DNA from: Streptomyces bambusae
GTDB taxonomy: Bacteria; Actinomycetota; Actinomycetes; Streptomycetales; Streptomycetaceae
Assembly (NCBI RefSeq): GCF_020532645.1
Contig: NZ_JAJAUZ010000004.1
Span: 62,001 to 126,000, forward strand
Direction: 5' to 3'
Length of the DNA: 64,000 bases
The notes beneath the pieces are model-generated. The model was not told the DNA's origin. It saw only the letters and a list, made by a program, of their open reading frames with translations, and did not search any database. Position numbers and translations under genes: made by a program. This document shows, one piece after another, positions 8,381-17,270 of the stretch (its first letter is position 1; the number at the start of each line of letters is the position of its first letter).

Positions 8381-9140
8381 CGTGTGTCCCGGGCGATCCG
8401 TTCAGGCGGGGCCGGGCCGACAGGCGTCGGTCTTCGCGGGCGGCCCAGCGGCGGACGCGGTCGGGGTCGAGCGGGGTGCCGTGGCCGACGTGGAGCCGGG
8501 CGGGGTTCAGGGCGAGCATTCTGCGGAGGCTGGCGAGGTTCTGCAGCGGGTCGTCGTGGAAGGGCGGGTTGGCCGGACGGCCGCGGACGAGGCCGAAGAA
8601 GGAGTTGGCGATCAGGTCGCCGGCGACGAGGTCGCCCCCGTCGGTCAGGACGGAGACCGATCCGGCGGTGTGACCGGGGGTGGGCATGATGCGGGCCGCG
8701 ACCCCGAAGTCCGACAGGTCGGTCTCGCCGGTCACGAGGACGTCGGGCTCGAACGGTTCGACCCGCATGTGGAGGTTCTTGTTCCTGGCCATGAGCCGGC
8801 CCATCGGACCGGTGGGCCGGTACGGTTCGCGGGCCCGGCCGGTGCGGAACGGGCCGAGGTCCGCGACGTGGCCCGCCACGGGTGCCCCGGTCAGGCGGTG
8901 CAGTTCGGCGGCGGAGCCGAAGTGGTCGATGTGGCCGTGCGTGACGACGATCAGCGACACGTCGGCGGGGTCCACCCCGTGGGCGGCGACCTGGTCGCGG
9001 ATCCGGCGGCCGCTGCCGGGCGTTCCCGCGTCGACGATGACGGGCCGGCGGCCCAGCAGCAGGTACGCGTTGATGTGGTGCCGGCCCATGACGGGGATCG
9101 GGACGACCTTGGTTCGGGACACGGTGCTCTCCTCGGGCAT
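8358..9140 (-). CDS. MBL-fold metallo-hydrolase (glyoxalase II-like)
   Basis: A 260-residue metallo-beta-lactamase-fold hydrolase. Metal motif THGHIDH lies near residue 69-75; further ligands are in PTPGHTAGSVSVL, the 'GDLVAGDLIA' Asp region and HVGHGTPL. Its layout resembles small glyoxalase-II-like or quorum-quenching-type hydrolases, but substrate is unknown. The ATG at 9140 has GGAAG six bases upstream. The last residues (…ERPPSHG) and stop codon are encoded within the tRNA-Pro terminator hairpin (8348-8377), so this gene and the tRNA share 3' sequence. Confidence 0.87.
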   Translation of the reverse strand: MPEESTVSRTKVVPIPVMGRHHINAYLLLGRRPVIVDAGTPGSGRRIRDQVAAHGVDPADVSLIVVTHGHIDHFGSAAELHRLTGAPVAGHVADLGPFRTGRAREPYRPTGPMGRLMARNKNLHMRVEPFEPDVLVTGETDLSDFGVAARIMPTPGHTAGSVSVLTDGGDLVAGDLIANSFFGLVRGRPANPPFHDDPLQNLASLRRMLALNPARLHVGHGTPLDPDRVRRWAAREDRRLSARPRLNGSPGTHERPPSHG

Positions 9141-9232
9141 GACGTCTTCCGCCGCACGGTGGTCCGCGGGCGGTCGGGGACGGGGTGGTGGGGGTGTGGG
9201 GGACGGCGTGGGCGGGGCGGGGCGGGCCGGGC

Positions 9233-10207
9233 TCAGCGGAAGCGGCGCCGGTAGGCGGCGGGAGTGGTGCCGAGACGGCGGCGGAAGGAGCGGTGCAGGC
9301 TCTCCACGGAACCGAGGCCGCTGCGGGCGGCGATCTCGGGCAGGCCGTGGCCGCTGTCCTGGAGCAGCCGCCGGGCGGCCTCCAGACGGACGGACTCGAC
9401 GTACGCGGCCGGGGTGGTGCCGGTGCGCCGGTGGAACAGCCGGGAGAAGTGGCGCACGCTCACGTGCAGCCGCGCGGCCAGGGCATCGGCGGACAGGTCC
9501 TCGGTGAGGTGATCTCCGATCCACACGCGCAACTCGTCGATCCGGTCGCCGGGTTCGGCGGGCGCCGTGAGCGGCACGCTGAACTGGCTCTGACCGCCCG
9601 CGCGTTTGACGTCCATCACCATCGTGCGGGCGGTGGCCAGAGCGAGTTCGGGCCCGTGGTCCTCGGTGACCATGGCCAGCGCCATGTCCATTCCCGAGGC
9701 GATCCCGGCACAGGTCCACAGCCGGCCCTCGCGCAGGTAGATCGGGTCCGGCTCGACGGTGACCAGCGGGTGGTCGGCGGCCAGCCGGGCGGCGGTCCGC
9801 CAGTGGGTCGTGGCCGACAGCCCGTCCAGCAGGCCCGCCGCGGCCAGCAGGTGCGCGCCCGAGCAGACGGACGCCAGCCGTGGGACACCCGGGGCCGCCT
9901 CCCGCAGCCAGCCGACGATCCGGCCGTCCAGCACCGGCTCCACCCCCTGGTCGCCCACGCGGACCGCACCCGACACGATCAGGGTGTCCACGTCACCGCG
10001 CACCTCCTCCAGCGCCAGGTCGGCCATCAGCCGGACCCCGGCGGCGGTGGCCACCGGCTCGCCCCCGGGCGAGGCGATGCGGACGGCGTACCCGGGCCGG
10101 CCCGCGCCCGCGACCCGGGTGGCGACCGAGAACACCTCGGCCGGTCCCGTGACGTTGAGCAACTCGACGCCGGGGAAGGCGACGACGACCCTGTGCGGCT
10201 GCGGCAT
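9233..10207 (-). CDS. GlxA-family transcriptional regulator (DJ-1/PfpI + AraC HTH)
   Basis: A 324-residue regulator. Residues 1-170 form a DJ-1/PfpI-like domain (VVAFPGVELLNVTGPAEVF, then ASVCSGAHLLAAAGLLDG with the nucleophile-elbow Cys). Residues 215-324 are an AraC/XylS double helix-turn-helix (LSADALAARLHVSVRHFSRLFHRRTGTTPAAYVESVRLEAARRLL, then GLGSVESLHRSFRRRLGTTPAAYRRRF). Family members such as ArgR and CdhR respond to amino-acid-related compounds; the effector here is unknown. A 9-bp inverted repeat at 10219-10241 lies just upstream of its start. Confidence 0.92.
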   Translation of the reverse strand: MPQPHRVVVAFPGVELLNVTGPAEVFSVATRVAGAGRPGYAVRIASPGGEPVATAAGVRLMADLALEEVRGDVDTLIVSGAVRVGDQGVEPVLDGRIVGWLREAAPGVPRLASVCSGAHLLAAAGLLDGLSATTHWRTAARLAADHPLVTVEPDPIYLREGRLWTCAGIASGMDMALAMVTEDHGPELALATARTMVMDVKRAGGQSQFSVPLTAPAEPGDRIDELRVWIGDHLTEDLSADALAARLHVSVRHFSRLFHRRTGTTPAAYVESVRLEAARRLLQDSGHGLPEIAARSGLGSVESLHRSFRRRLGTTPAAYRRRFR

Positions 10208-10218
10208 GCCCCGATCAT

Positions 10219-10241
10219 GCGGCCCTCACAGGGAGGGCCGC
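10219..10241. promoter_or_regulatory. inverted repeat between MFS and glxA-like gene
   Basis: Perfect arms GCGGCCCTC and GAGGGCCGC flank five bases. It sits 11 bases upstream of the GlxA-type start codon and 45 bases past the stop of the MFS gene on the same strand, so it could be an operator of the regulator or a terminator of the transporter. Confidence 0.5.
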
Positions 10242-10286
10242 AATGACCATGTTCTGTCGGATCCGGACATGGGGCCGGCCTGCGGG

Positions 10287-11537
10287 TCAGCTGCCGTCGT
10301 GGACTCCCCGGTGCCTGCGCGGGTGTCCGGAGCCGAGCCCCGCTGCCGTCAGGACGGTCAGGGCGGCCAGGGACAGGAGGCCGGACAGGGAGAGGGCGGT
10401 GGTGGTGCCGAGGGCGTCGGACGTCAGGCCGCCGAGGAGGGCGCCCAGGGCGATGGCTGCGTTGAAGACGCCCACGAACAGGGCCGATACGCCCTCCTGC
10501 GCCTCGGGGGCTGAGGACAGCAGCAGGGTCTGGGTGGCGACCGATACGCCGCCGTACGCGAGTCCCCACACCGCGAGCAGGGTTCCCACGGTCACGGCGG
10601 AGCCGCCGAGCAGCGGGAGCAGGGCGACCGTTCCCGCCAGGACGCCGCTGATCACGAGGAGGGTGCCGCGCGGTGCGCGCGCGGCGCCCGCGCCCGCGGC
10701 GAAGTTGCCCGCCACGCCGGCGAGTCCGAACACCAGCAGCAGCGTGCCGATGGTTCCGGCGCTCGCCCCGGAGACCTCCTCCAGGACCGGGCGTACGTAC
10801 GTGTAGGCGGCGAAGTGCCCGGTGACCAGCAGGGCCGTCACGGCCAGGCCCGTGCGCACGCGCGGCTTCCCGAACAGCCGCAGGACGCCGCCGAGTCGTA
10901 GGTCCTGTACGGCGGGCAGGGGCGGCAGGAGGGCGGCCAGTGCGATCAGCACCGCCAGGGCCAGGCCGCCCGCCGCGGCGAACGCCGCCCGCCAGTGGGC
11001 GAGTTCGCCGAGGTACGTGCCCGCGGGTACGCCGAGCACCGACGCCACCGCGACCCCGCCGAAGACCAGGGAGGTCGCCGGCCCGGCCGACTTCGGCGGT
11101 ACGAGCCGCACCGCCAGCCCCGCCGCGATCGCCCACACCCCGCCCATGCCGATGCCGACGAGCACCCGGGCCGCCACCAGCACGGCGAAGGACGGCGCCC
11201 AGGCCGCGAGCAGATTGCCCGCCGCCAGGACCGCCATCAGCGCACACAGCACCGCCCGCCGGTCGGAGCGCCCGAACAGCGGTGTCAGCAGCGGCGCCGA
11301 CACCGCACCCACCAGCCCGGTGACGGTCAGGGTCAGTCCGGCGGTGCCCTCCGACACCGCCAACGCGTCGCCGATGGGCGTCAGCAGGCCCACCGGCAGC
11401 ATCTCCGACGTCACCACGGTGAACGTCGCGCCCGTCACCGCCGCCACACCCGGCCAGCCGCGCGCCGCGGGCGGTCCGGCGGGTCCGGGCGGTCCGGGCG
11501 GTCCAGTGGGGTCCGTCGTCTTCTCGATCTGTGCCAT
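10287..11537 (-). CDS. MFS exporter (DHA1-type)
   Basis: A 416-residue major facilitator with 12 predicted membrane helices, beginning after a Pro/Gly-rich cytosolic leader. The family motif A region is LLTPLFGRSDRRAVL, and ARVLVGIGMGGVWAIAAGLAVRLVPP is typical of the drug/arabinose-exporter subgroup (AraJ/YdhP-like). It is divergently arranged with a LysR regulator 124 bases away, which is the standard arrangement for a regulated efflux pump. The ATG at 11537 is preferred over a TTG at 11549. The transported substrate is not predictable. Confidence 0.9.
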   Translation of the reverse strand: MAQIEKTTDPTGPPGPPGPAGPPAARGWPGVAAVTGATFTVVTSEMLPVGLLTPIGDALAVSEGTAGLTLTVTGLVGAVSAPLLTPLFGRSDRRAVLCALMAVLAAGNLLAAWAPSFAVLVAARVLVGIGMGGVWAIAAGLAVRLVPPKSAGPATSLVFGGVAVASVLGVPAGTYLGELAHWRAAFAAAGGLALAVLIALAALLPPLPAVQDLRLGGVLRLFGKPRVRTGLAVTALLVTGHFAAYTYVRPVLEEVSGASAGTIGTLLLVFGLAGVAGNFAAGAGAARAPRGTLLVISGVLAGTVALLPLLGGSAVTVGTLLAVWGLAYGGVSVATQTLLLSSAPEAQEGVSALFVGVFNAAIALGALLGGLTSDALGTTTALSLSGLLSLAALTVLTAAGLGSGHPRRHRGVHDGS

Positions 11538-11582
11538 GTCCCCAGCCAACGCGCCCCGACCTGCGGGAACAACGGCCGATCG

Positions 11583-11598
11583 CTCATCCTTCGATGAG
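11583..11598. promoter_or_regulatory. candidate LysR operator
   Basis: The dyad CTCATC-CTTC-GATGAG lies midway between the divergent MFS and LysR genes, the place where LysR-type regulators normally bind. It resembles a T-rich/A-rich interrupted dyad of that class, though the spacing is not an exact T-N11-A. Confidence 0.45.
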
Positions 11599-11660
11599 GT
11601 GGGCTACTCGATCGGCTGCGGCCGGAGCGCACCCGGAAGGGGCCACGTGGAGGGGACGGC

Positions 11661-12596
11661 ATGAGCGGTGTGGAGATACGCGAACTGGAGGCGTTCCTCG
11701 CCCTGGCCGAGGAACTGCACTTCGGCCGGGCCGGAGAGCGGCTCTACGTGTCGCAGAGCCGGGTGAGCCAGCTGCTGCGGTCGCTGGAGCACCGCATCGG
11801 GGCACCGCTCGTGGCCCGCACCAGCCGCCGGGTGGCCCTGACCCCGCTCGGTGAGAGCCTCCTCGCCGGTCTGCGTCCCGCGTACGACGCCCTGCGCGCC
11901 AGCGTCGACGAGGCCCGGGCCGCAGCCCGCGGCACCGGCGGGGTGCTCCGCATCGGCTTCCAGGGTGCCGTCGACGGCCAACTCGGCCTGGCAGTGGCCC
12001 GGTTCGGCGACGGCCACCCCGAGTGCGGCATCGAACTCGTGGAGATACCGCTCTCCGACCCGTTCGGGCCGCTGCGCCGGCAGGAGGTGGACTGCGCGGT
12101 GGTCCTGCTGCCGGTCGCCGAGGACGACCTGGCTCTCGGGCCGGTCTTCTCCCGGCAGCCGCAGACCCTCGCCGTGTCGGTGCGGCACCCGTTCGCCGCC
12201 CGGGAGGCGCTGACCGCCGAGGACCTCGCCGGCTGCCCGCTCATCGGCATCGGCGGCAGCGCCCCCGACTACTGGCGGCGCGCCCAGGCGCCGGACCGGA
12301 CCCCGGGCGGCCTGCCGGTGCCGGCCGGCCCCCGGGTCAACACCCTCCAGGAAGGGCTGAGCCAGGCGGCGGCCGGCCGCGGCGCGCTGCTGCTGTGCCG
12401 CGCCACGGCCGAGTACCACGCGCGCCGCGGCTCCCTGGCCTTCGTCCCCGTACAGGGGCTGCCCGACTCCGAGCTGGGCCTGGTCCGGCACCGGCTGAAC
12501 CCGTCGGCCCGGGCGGACGCCTTCGCCGAGGCGGTCGCCCGGGCCACCACGGGCGCGACGCCCCAGGCAGGCCGGAGGCCGTTTACCGGTGCGTGA
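11661..12596 (+). CDS. LysR-family transcriptional regulator
   Basis: A 311-residue LysR regulator. The N-terminal winged helix is textbook (ELEAFLALAEELHFGRAGERLYVSQSRVSQLLRSLEHRIGAPLVART), followed by a linker helix and a two-lobed effector domain from about residue 95 (VLRIGFQGAVDGQ). ATG at 11661 has GGAGGGGAC upstream. It probably controls the divergent MFS exporter and itself. The last eight bases overlap the region before the downstream permease. Confidence 0.93.
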   Translation: MSGVEIRELEAFLALAEELHFGRAGERLYVSQSRVSQLLRSLEHRIGAPLVARTSRRVALTPLGESLLAGLRPAYDALRASVDEARAAARGTGGVLRIGFQGAVDGQLGLAVARFGDGHPECGIELVEIPLSDPFGPLRRQEVDCAVVLLPVAEDDLALGPVFSRQPQTLAVSVRHPFAAREALTAEDLAGCPLIGIGGSAPDYWRRAQAPDRTPGGLPVPAGPRVNTLQEGLSQAAAGRGALLLCRATAEYHARRGSLAFVPVQGLPDSELGLVRHRLNPSARADAFAEAVARATTGATPQAGRRPFTGA

Positions 12597-12651
12597 GAGG
12601 GTGTCCGTGCCCGGGGTCCGGGCGGTGCGCGGTGCAGGGGAGAGGAACGTC

Positions 12652-13914
12652 ATGGGAGAGCCGGTGGCTGCGGGGAGCGCGCCGGGCGGGCTGCGGCGGA
12701 CGCTGGGCGTCGGGGACGCAGTCGTGATCGGCCTCGGGTCGATGATCGGCGCCGGCGTGTTCGCCGCCCTCGCGCCCGCGGCCCGCGCGGCGGGGTCCGG
12801 GCTGCTCATCGGGCTGGCGCTGGCCGCCGTCGTCGCCTACTGCAACGCCACCTCCACCGCCCGGCTCGCCGCCCGCCACCCGCAGTCCGGCGGGACGTAC
12901 GTGTACGGGCGCGAGCGGCTGGGGGAGTTCTGGGGGCACCTCGCCGGCTGGGCCTTCGTCGTCGGCAAGACCGCCTCGTGCGCGGCGATGGCCCTCACCG
13001 TCGGCGCGTACGCGTGGCCCGGCCAGGCGCACGCGGTCGCCGTGGCCGCGGTGGTCGCCGTGACCGCCCTCGACTACGCAGGCGTCCAGAAGTCGGCGCT
13101 GATCACCCGGGTGATCGTGGCGTTCGTGCTGGCGGTGCTGGCCGCGGTCGTCGTCGCCGTGCCGGCCTCCGGGGGCGCCGCGGCCGCCCGGCTGGCGCCC
13201 GGCCCCGACGCCACCGTGGGCGGCGTACTCCAGGCCGCCGGCCTGCTGTTCTTCGCTTTCGCCGGGTACGCGCGGATCGCCACGCTCGGCGAGGAGGTGC
13301 GCGACCCCGCCCGGACCATCCCGCGGGCCGTGCCGGTCGCGCTCGGCATCACGCTCGTCGTGTACGCCCTGGTCGCCGTGGCGGTGCTCGCGGTGCTCGG
13401 CCCGCAGGAGCTGGCGCAGAGCCGGGCGCCGCTGACCGACGCGGCCCGGGCGGCCGGCGCGGACTGGCTGGCACCCGTGGTGCGGACCGGCGCGGCCGTT
13501 GCGGCCCTCGGCTCGCTGCTCGCGCTGGTCCTGGGGGTTTCCCGGACCACCCTGGCGATGGCCCGGGACCGGCACCTGCCGCACGCTCTGGCCGCCGTGC
13601 ACCCGCGGTTCCACGTGCCGCACCGGGCCGCCCTGGCCGTCGGGGCCGTCGTCGCCGTGCTCGCGGCCACCGTCGACGTGCGCGGGGCCATCGGCTTCTC
13701 CTCCTTCGGCGTCCTCGCCTACTACGCCGTCGCGAACGCGGCCGCCTGGACCCTGCGTCCCGAAGAGGGGCGGCCCGCCCGGATCGTCCCGGTGGTGGGG
13801 CTGGCCGGATGCGTCGCGCTGGCCTTCGCGCTCCCTGCCGCCTCGGTGGTTGCCGGATCGGCCGTGCTGGCGGCCGGTGCCGCCGCGTACGGGCTGCGAC
13901 GCGTACGGCGCTGA
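12652..13914 (+). CDS. APC-family amino-acid permease
   Basis: A 420-residue amino acid-polyamine-organocation transporter with 12 predicted membrane helices. The first helix has the family's substrate-binding GxG motif (VIGLGSMIGAGVFAALAPAARAAG), and 'ARIATLGEEVRDPARTIPRAV' is the conserved loop of the family. ATG at 12652 is preceded by AGGGGAGAGG; the open frame from 12589 has no such site. It may follow the LysR gene on the same transcript. Substrate unknown. Confidence 0.9.
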   Translation: MGEPVAAGSAPGGLRRTLGVGDAVVIGLGSMIGAGVFAALAPAARAAGSGLLIGLALAAVVAYCNATSTARLAARHPQSGGTYVYGRERLGEFWGHLAGWAFVVGKTASCAAMALTVGAYAWPGQAHAVAVAAVVAVTALDYAGVQKSALITRVIVAFVLAVLAAVVVAVPASGGAAAARLAPGPDATVGGVLQAAGLLFFAFAGYARIATLGEEVRDPARTIPRAVPVALGITLVVYALVAVAVLAVLGPQELAQSRAPLTDAARAAGADWLAPVVRTGAAVAALGSLLALVLGVSRTTLAMARDRHLPHALAAVHPRFHVPHRAALAVGAVVAVLAATVDVRGAIGFSSFGVLAYYAVANAAAWTLRPEEGRPARIVPVVGLAGCVALAFALPAASVVAGSAVLAAGAAAYGLRRVRR

Positions 13915-13915
13915 G

Positions 13916-13960
13916 CCCCAGGCCGTGACCCCCCAGGCCGTGACCCCCCAGGCCGTGACC
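13916..13960. repeat. three perfect 15-bp tandem repeats
   Basis: CCCCAGGCCGTGACC occurs three times head to tail immediately after the permease stop codon, followed by a partial copy (GGCCGTG). It is non-coding on the forward strand. Confidence 0.95.
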
Positions 13961-14129
13961 TCGGGCCGTGTCCCCGGGCCCCTGCCCCCGGTACGGTTCG
14001 TCCCCGGCCGGGTCAGGGGCGCGTATGAGGACGTCACTCCGGCGTCAGAAGAGCGTCAATAGAGCGTGCTGCTGTTCGATCGGCGCTGTTCCATGAACGG
14101 GTCGGGTGACGGACAGGAGGGGGTGGGCC

Positions 14130-14645
14130 ATGCAGCCTCGGGTCGTGGTGGGGACGGACGGGTCGCCGGGGTGCGCGGGGGCCCTGCACCGGGCGGCGGC
14201 GGAAGCACGGGTCCGGCAGGCCGAGTTGTGGGTGGTGCTGGCCTGGCAGCCGCCCGGCGGCGGCCTCGGCAGCCGGCACGCCCCTGGTCTGCCCGTCGCC
14301 GACGGCTGCCGGGCGACGGCCGCCGAACGGCTCCTGGAAGCCCTCGACTCCGCCTTCGGGACCACTGGTCCGGGCGTGGCCTCGACCGGGCTGATCGTGC
14401 GCGCCACCCCCGGCGCCGCGCTCGTCGACTCGGTCCGCGACGCCGCCGACCTCATCGTCGTCGGCACCGGACGGCGCGGACTGCTCCAGCGCGCCCTGCG
14501 GCCCTCCGTGGCCCGCTACTGCCTGAGCCACGCCCCGTGCCCGGTGCTGGCCGTGCCGCCCAGCCCGCTCCGGGCCGACCTGGACGCCGTCCGCCGCCGC
14601 AACGCCTGGCGGATCCCGCTGGACGTGCGCGACCTCGTGCGGTGA
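14130..14645 (+). CDS. universal stress protein (UspA domain)
   Basis: A 171-residue single-domain Usp. It begins VVVGTDGSPGCAGALHRAAAEA and ends with the ATP-binding signature region VVGTGRRGLLQRALRPSVARYCLSHAPCPVLAVP. The ATG at 14130 follows GGACAGGAGG closely. Cytosolic, presumably stress-induced. A further 24 residues after the fold (DLDAVRRRNAWRIPLDVRDLVR) are an unexplained tail. Confidence 0.9.
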   Translation: MQPRVVVGTDGSPGCAGALHRAAAEARVRQAELWVVLAWQPPGGGLGSRHAPGLPVADGCRATAAERLLEALDSAFGTTGPGVASTGLIVRATPGAALVDSVRDAADLIVVGTGRRGLLQRALRPSVARYCLSHAPCPVLAVPPSPLRADLDAVRRRNAWRIPLDVRDLVR

Positions 14646-14770
14646 GCGCGGCGGGGGGCGCACGGGAGCACGGCACCCGACGCACCCTTGGCGGACGCGC
14701 CCGACACCGGCAGGGTGGTCCCCGGCCGCACAGGCCCCGAGGTCGTGAACAGCCCTACCGGGAGCAGCCC

Positions 14771-15337
14771 ATGGCAGCGAAGATCCTCATCGTGACCGGC
14801 GACGCGGCGGAGTCGCTGGAGGTCCTCTACCCCTACCAGCGCCTGCGCGAGGAAGGGTACGAGGTCCACATCGCCGCGCCCTCGCGCAAGAAACTGCGCT
14901 TCGTCGTGCACGACTTCGAGGACGGCTTCGACACCTACACCGAGAAGCCCGGCTACACCTGGCCCGCCGACCTCGCCTTCGCCGAGGTGGACCCGGCGGA
15001 GTACGCGGCGCTGGTGATCCCCGGCGGGCGGGCGCCCGAGTACCTGCGCAACGACCCCGAGGTGCAGCGCATCCTCACCGCCTTCGGCGCCGCGGACAAG
15101 CCGGTCGCGCAGATCTGCCACGGTCCGCTGATCACGGCCGCCGTCGGTGCGCTCGGCGGCCGCCGGGTCACCGCCTACCCGGCCCTGGCGCCGGACATGA
15201 AGGCTGCGGGCGCCGACTTCGAGGACGCCGAGGCGGTCGTCGACGGCACCCTGGTCTCCGCCCGCGCCTGGCCCGACCACTCCGCCTGGATGCGGGAGTT
15301 CCTGACCGTGCTCCGCTCCAAGGCCCCGCTGAGCTGA
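14771..15337 (+). CDS. DJ-1/PfpI-family protein (class I glutamine amidotransferase-like)
   Basis: A 188-residue DJ-1/PfpI protein of the PfpI/YhbO type. The nucleophile elbow is QICHGPLITAA (Cys at about residue 117), and VIPGGRAPEYLRND supplies the conserved Gly-Gly-Arg loop. Members act as chaperone/deglycase or protease-like stress proteins. ATG at 14771 has GGGAGCAG upstream. It follows the Usp gene by 125 bases, consistent with a stress-related pair. A strong hairpin (15362-15388) closes the unit. Confidence 0.9.
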   Translation: MAAKILIVTGDAAESLEVLYPYQRLREEGYEVHIAAPSRKKLRFVVHDFEDGFDTYTEKPGYTWPADLAFAEVDPAEYAALVIPGGRAPEYLRNDPEVQRILTAFGAADKPVAQICHGPLITAAVGALGGRRVTAYPALAPDMKAAGADFEDAEAVVDGTLVSARAWPDHSAWMREFLTVLRSKAPLS

Positions 15338-15361
15338 GCCCCGCGCGGCTCCGCGGCCGCC

Positions 15362-15388
15362 GCCGGCGCACGGGACCCGTGCGCCGGC
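15362..15388 (+). terminator. hairpin after DJ-1/PfpI gene
   Basis: Arms GCCGGCGCACGGG and CCCGTGCGCCGGC are perfect complements around a single A. There is no U-tract, which is common for Streptomyces terminators. Confidence 0.65.
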
Positions 15389-15472
15389 CGTGCCGTAGCC
15401 GGGTGCCGGCCGTGCGGAACCCGCCGCGGGGCGCCGCACGGGGGCGGCCGGCCACCGCCTAGGGTGGCGCGC

Positions 15473-15868
15473 ATGCAGCAATACACCATTGGACAGGCGG
15501 CCCGGCTGCTCGGCGTGAGCCCCGACACCGCGCGCCGCTGGGCGGACGCCGGGCGGGTGAACACCTACCGCGAGGACTCCGGGCGGCGGCTGATCGACGG
15601 CCGTGACCTGGCCGCGTTCGCGGTCGAGCTGGGTCAGGGCGGCGCGGACGAGGACGCCCCGGACCGCACCTCGGTCCGCAACGCCTTCCCCGGCATCGTC
15701 ACCGCGGTGAAGCTCGGCGACGTCGCCGCGCAGGTCGAGATCCAGGCCGGACCGCACCGGCTGGTCTCGCTCCTCACCCGGGAGGCCGTGGAGGAACTCG
15801 GCCTGGAGGTCGGCATGCAGGCCACCGCCCGGGTGAAGTCGACGAACGTGCACGTCGACCTCGTCTGA
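15473..15868 (+). CDS. HTH-TOBE molybdate-binding-type protein
   Basis: A 131-residue protein with an excisionase/MerR-like helix-turn-helix (YTIGQAARLLGVSPDTARRWADAGRVNTYREDSGRRLIDGRDLAAF) joined at about residue 65 to a Mop/TOBE domain (SVRNAFPGIVTAVKLGDVAAQVEIQAGPHRLVSLLTREAVEELGLEVGMQATARVKSTNVHVDLV). The TOBE fold binds molybdate or tungstate in ModE- and Mop-like proteins, so a molybdate-responsive regulator is the best guess. No modABC genes are adjacent in this window. ATG at 15473; the Shine-Dalgarno site is weak. Confidence 0.9.
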   Translation: MQQYTIGQAARLLGVSPDTARRWADAGRVNTYREDSGRRLIDGRDLAAFAVELGQGGADEDAPDRTSVRNAFPGIVTAVKLGDVAAQVEIQAGPHRLVSLLTREAVEELGLEVGMQATARVKSTNVHVDLV

Positions 15869-15948
15869 CCCGGACCCGGCCGGGGCACGGCACCGGACCT
15901 CGGCCCCGGTGTGCCGCGCAGCCCTCGGCCGGACATGCCGTACACCCC

Positions 15949-16491
15949 TCAGCCTGACATGCCGTACAGCCGCGCCAGTGCGGGCAGCCGCCGGGACAGC
16001 TCGGCGGTGTCGTCGAAGTCGAAGGCCCAGGCCGGGTCCAGGGCCGGATAGCTGATCGTGAAGGCGCCGGCGGGCAGGTCGGCGCCGGTCCGGGCCCGGT
16101 GCGCGTCCCAGGCCAGCGCCAGGGCGCGCTCGCACTCCAGTTCGCACCCGGTGGGCGCGGCCGCCCGTATCTGCGGCAGCGTCGCGAGGGTGTCCGGATC
16201 GGCCACCGCCCGCTCGAACGCCTCCCGGCCCTGCAGGATCAGCCAGCCCCGGAAGTAGTCGAAGCCGTCGTCCGAGCAGCCGCCGTTCACCAGATGGGCC
16301 GCAGCCCACAGCGGACCGCGGTACGACTCGCCCAGCAGGTCCCACAGCACCTGCTGGGTCGCCGTGATCTCCGCGACCGGCAGCACGGCCAGCAGCGCCG
16401 AGGCGCGCCGCGCCACCGCGTCGCCGTCCGCCCCCGCGGGCTCCTGCGCACGCGCCTCGTCGATCAGCTTCCAGAACTGTTCCTTGTCCAT
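15949..16491 (-). CDS. DUF4240 domain protein
   Basis: A 180-residue cytosolic protein of unknown function. The opening MDKEQFWKLIDEAR and the central DDGFDYFRGWLILQGREAFERAVADPDTL are the hallmarks of DUF4240. The start at 16491 is chosen because the family begins exactly there; the longer open frame to 16599 adds a low-quality Arg-rich segment. It is divergent from the ABC-transporter operon with about 107 bases between. Confidence 0.85.
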   Translation of the reverse strand: MDKEQFWKLIDEARAQEPAGADGDAVARRASALLAVLPVAEITATQQVLWDLLGESYRGPLWAAAHLVNGGCSDDGFDYFRGWLILQGREAFERAVADPDTLATLPQIRAAAPTGCELECERALALAWDAHRARTGADLPAGAFTISYPALDPAWAFDFDDTAELSRRLPALARLYGMSG

Positions 16492-16598
16492 GCGTGCGAG
16501 CGTGGCACACCCCTCTGACAACGTCCGGGAACCGGAGGCCCGTTCCGCCCGACCCTGTGGACAAGCAAGGACGCGGGCACGGAGGCGGGGCGGACGCA

Positions 16599-17270
16599 AT
16601 GGAACGCAATCAGGGGGCGGACCGGCCGGACGGGCCCGGCCCGCTCGGCATACGGATGCGCGGCGTCGCCTGCCGGCACGGCCGGGTGGACGCCGTACGC
16701 GCCGTGGACCTGGACGTCGAACCGGGCAGCCGGGTGGCGCTCACCGGCACCAACGGCTCGGGCAAGACCACCCTGCTGCGGGCCGTCCTCGGCCTGCACC
16801 GCGGGGCCGGCGGCGAGATCCGGGTCGGCGGCCGCAGCGCCCGCACCCCCGCCGAATGGGCCTGGCGGCGGCGCGCCTGCGCCTGGATCCCGCAGAAGCC
16901 GGCCACCGGCCGGTTCCCGCTCGGCGGCGGCGAACTGCTCGACAGTTCCGGTGCCCCCGCGCAGGCCCGCGAGGCCGCCGCCGCGCTGGGCGTCGGAGAC
17001 CTCGCCGACCGGGCCCTGCACACCCTCTCCGGCGGCCAGTTGCAGCGCATGTACCTGGCCCGCGCGGTGGGGTGCGTGGCCGCCGGGGCCGGCGTGCTGC
17101 TCGCCGACGAACCCACCGCCGCCCTGGACTTCGCCGGTCAGGAGGAGGCCGCCGACGTGCTGCTCGGCCTGCCGGCCACCCTCGTCGTCGTCACCCACGA
17201 CCGGACCCTCGCCGAACGCTGCGACCGGGTCCTGGAGATGGCCGCCGGCAGCCTCCGGGAGCGGGTGTGA
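16599..17270 (+). CDS. metal-type ABC transporter, ATP-binding subunit
   Basis: A 223-residue ABC ATPase: Walker A GTNGSGKTT, signature LSGGQLQRMYLARAV, Walker B VLLADEPTAALD, H-loop VVVTHD. Size and order (ATPase, permease, lipoprotein) match Zn/Mn-type importers. I use ATG 16599, preceded by GGAGGCGGGG; the open frame starts at 16494 but without a good site. The stop overlaps the permease start (GTGA). I see no Zur-type box upstream. Confidence 0.9.
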   Translation: MERNQGADRPDGPGPLGIRMRGVACRHGRVDAVRAVDLDVEPGSRVALTGTNGSGKTTLLRAVLGLHRGAGGEIRVGGRSARTPAEWAWRRRACAWIPQKPATGRFPLGGGELLDSSGAPAQAREAAAALGVGDLADRALHTLSGGQLQRMYLARAVGCVAAGAGVLLADEPTAALDFAGQEEAADVLLGLPATLVVVTHDRTLAERCDRVLEMAAGSLRERV

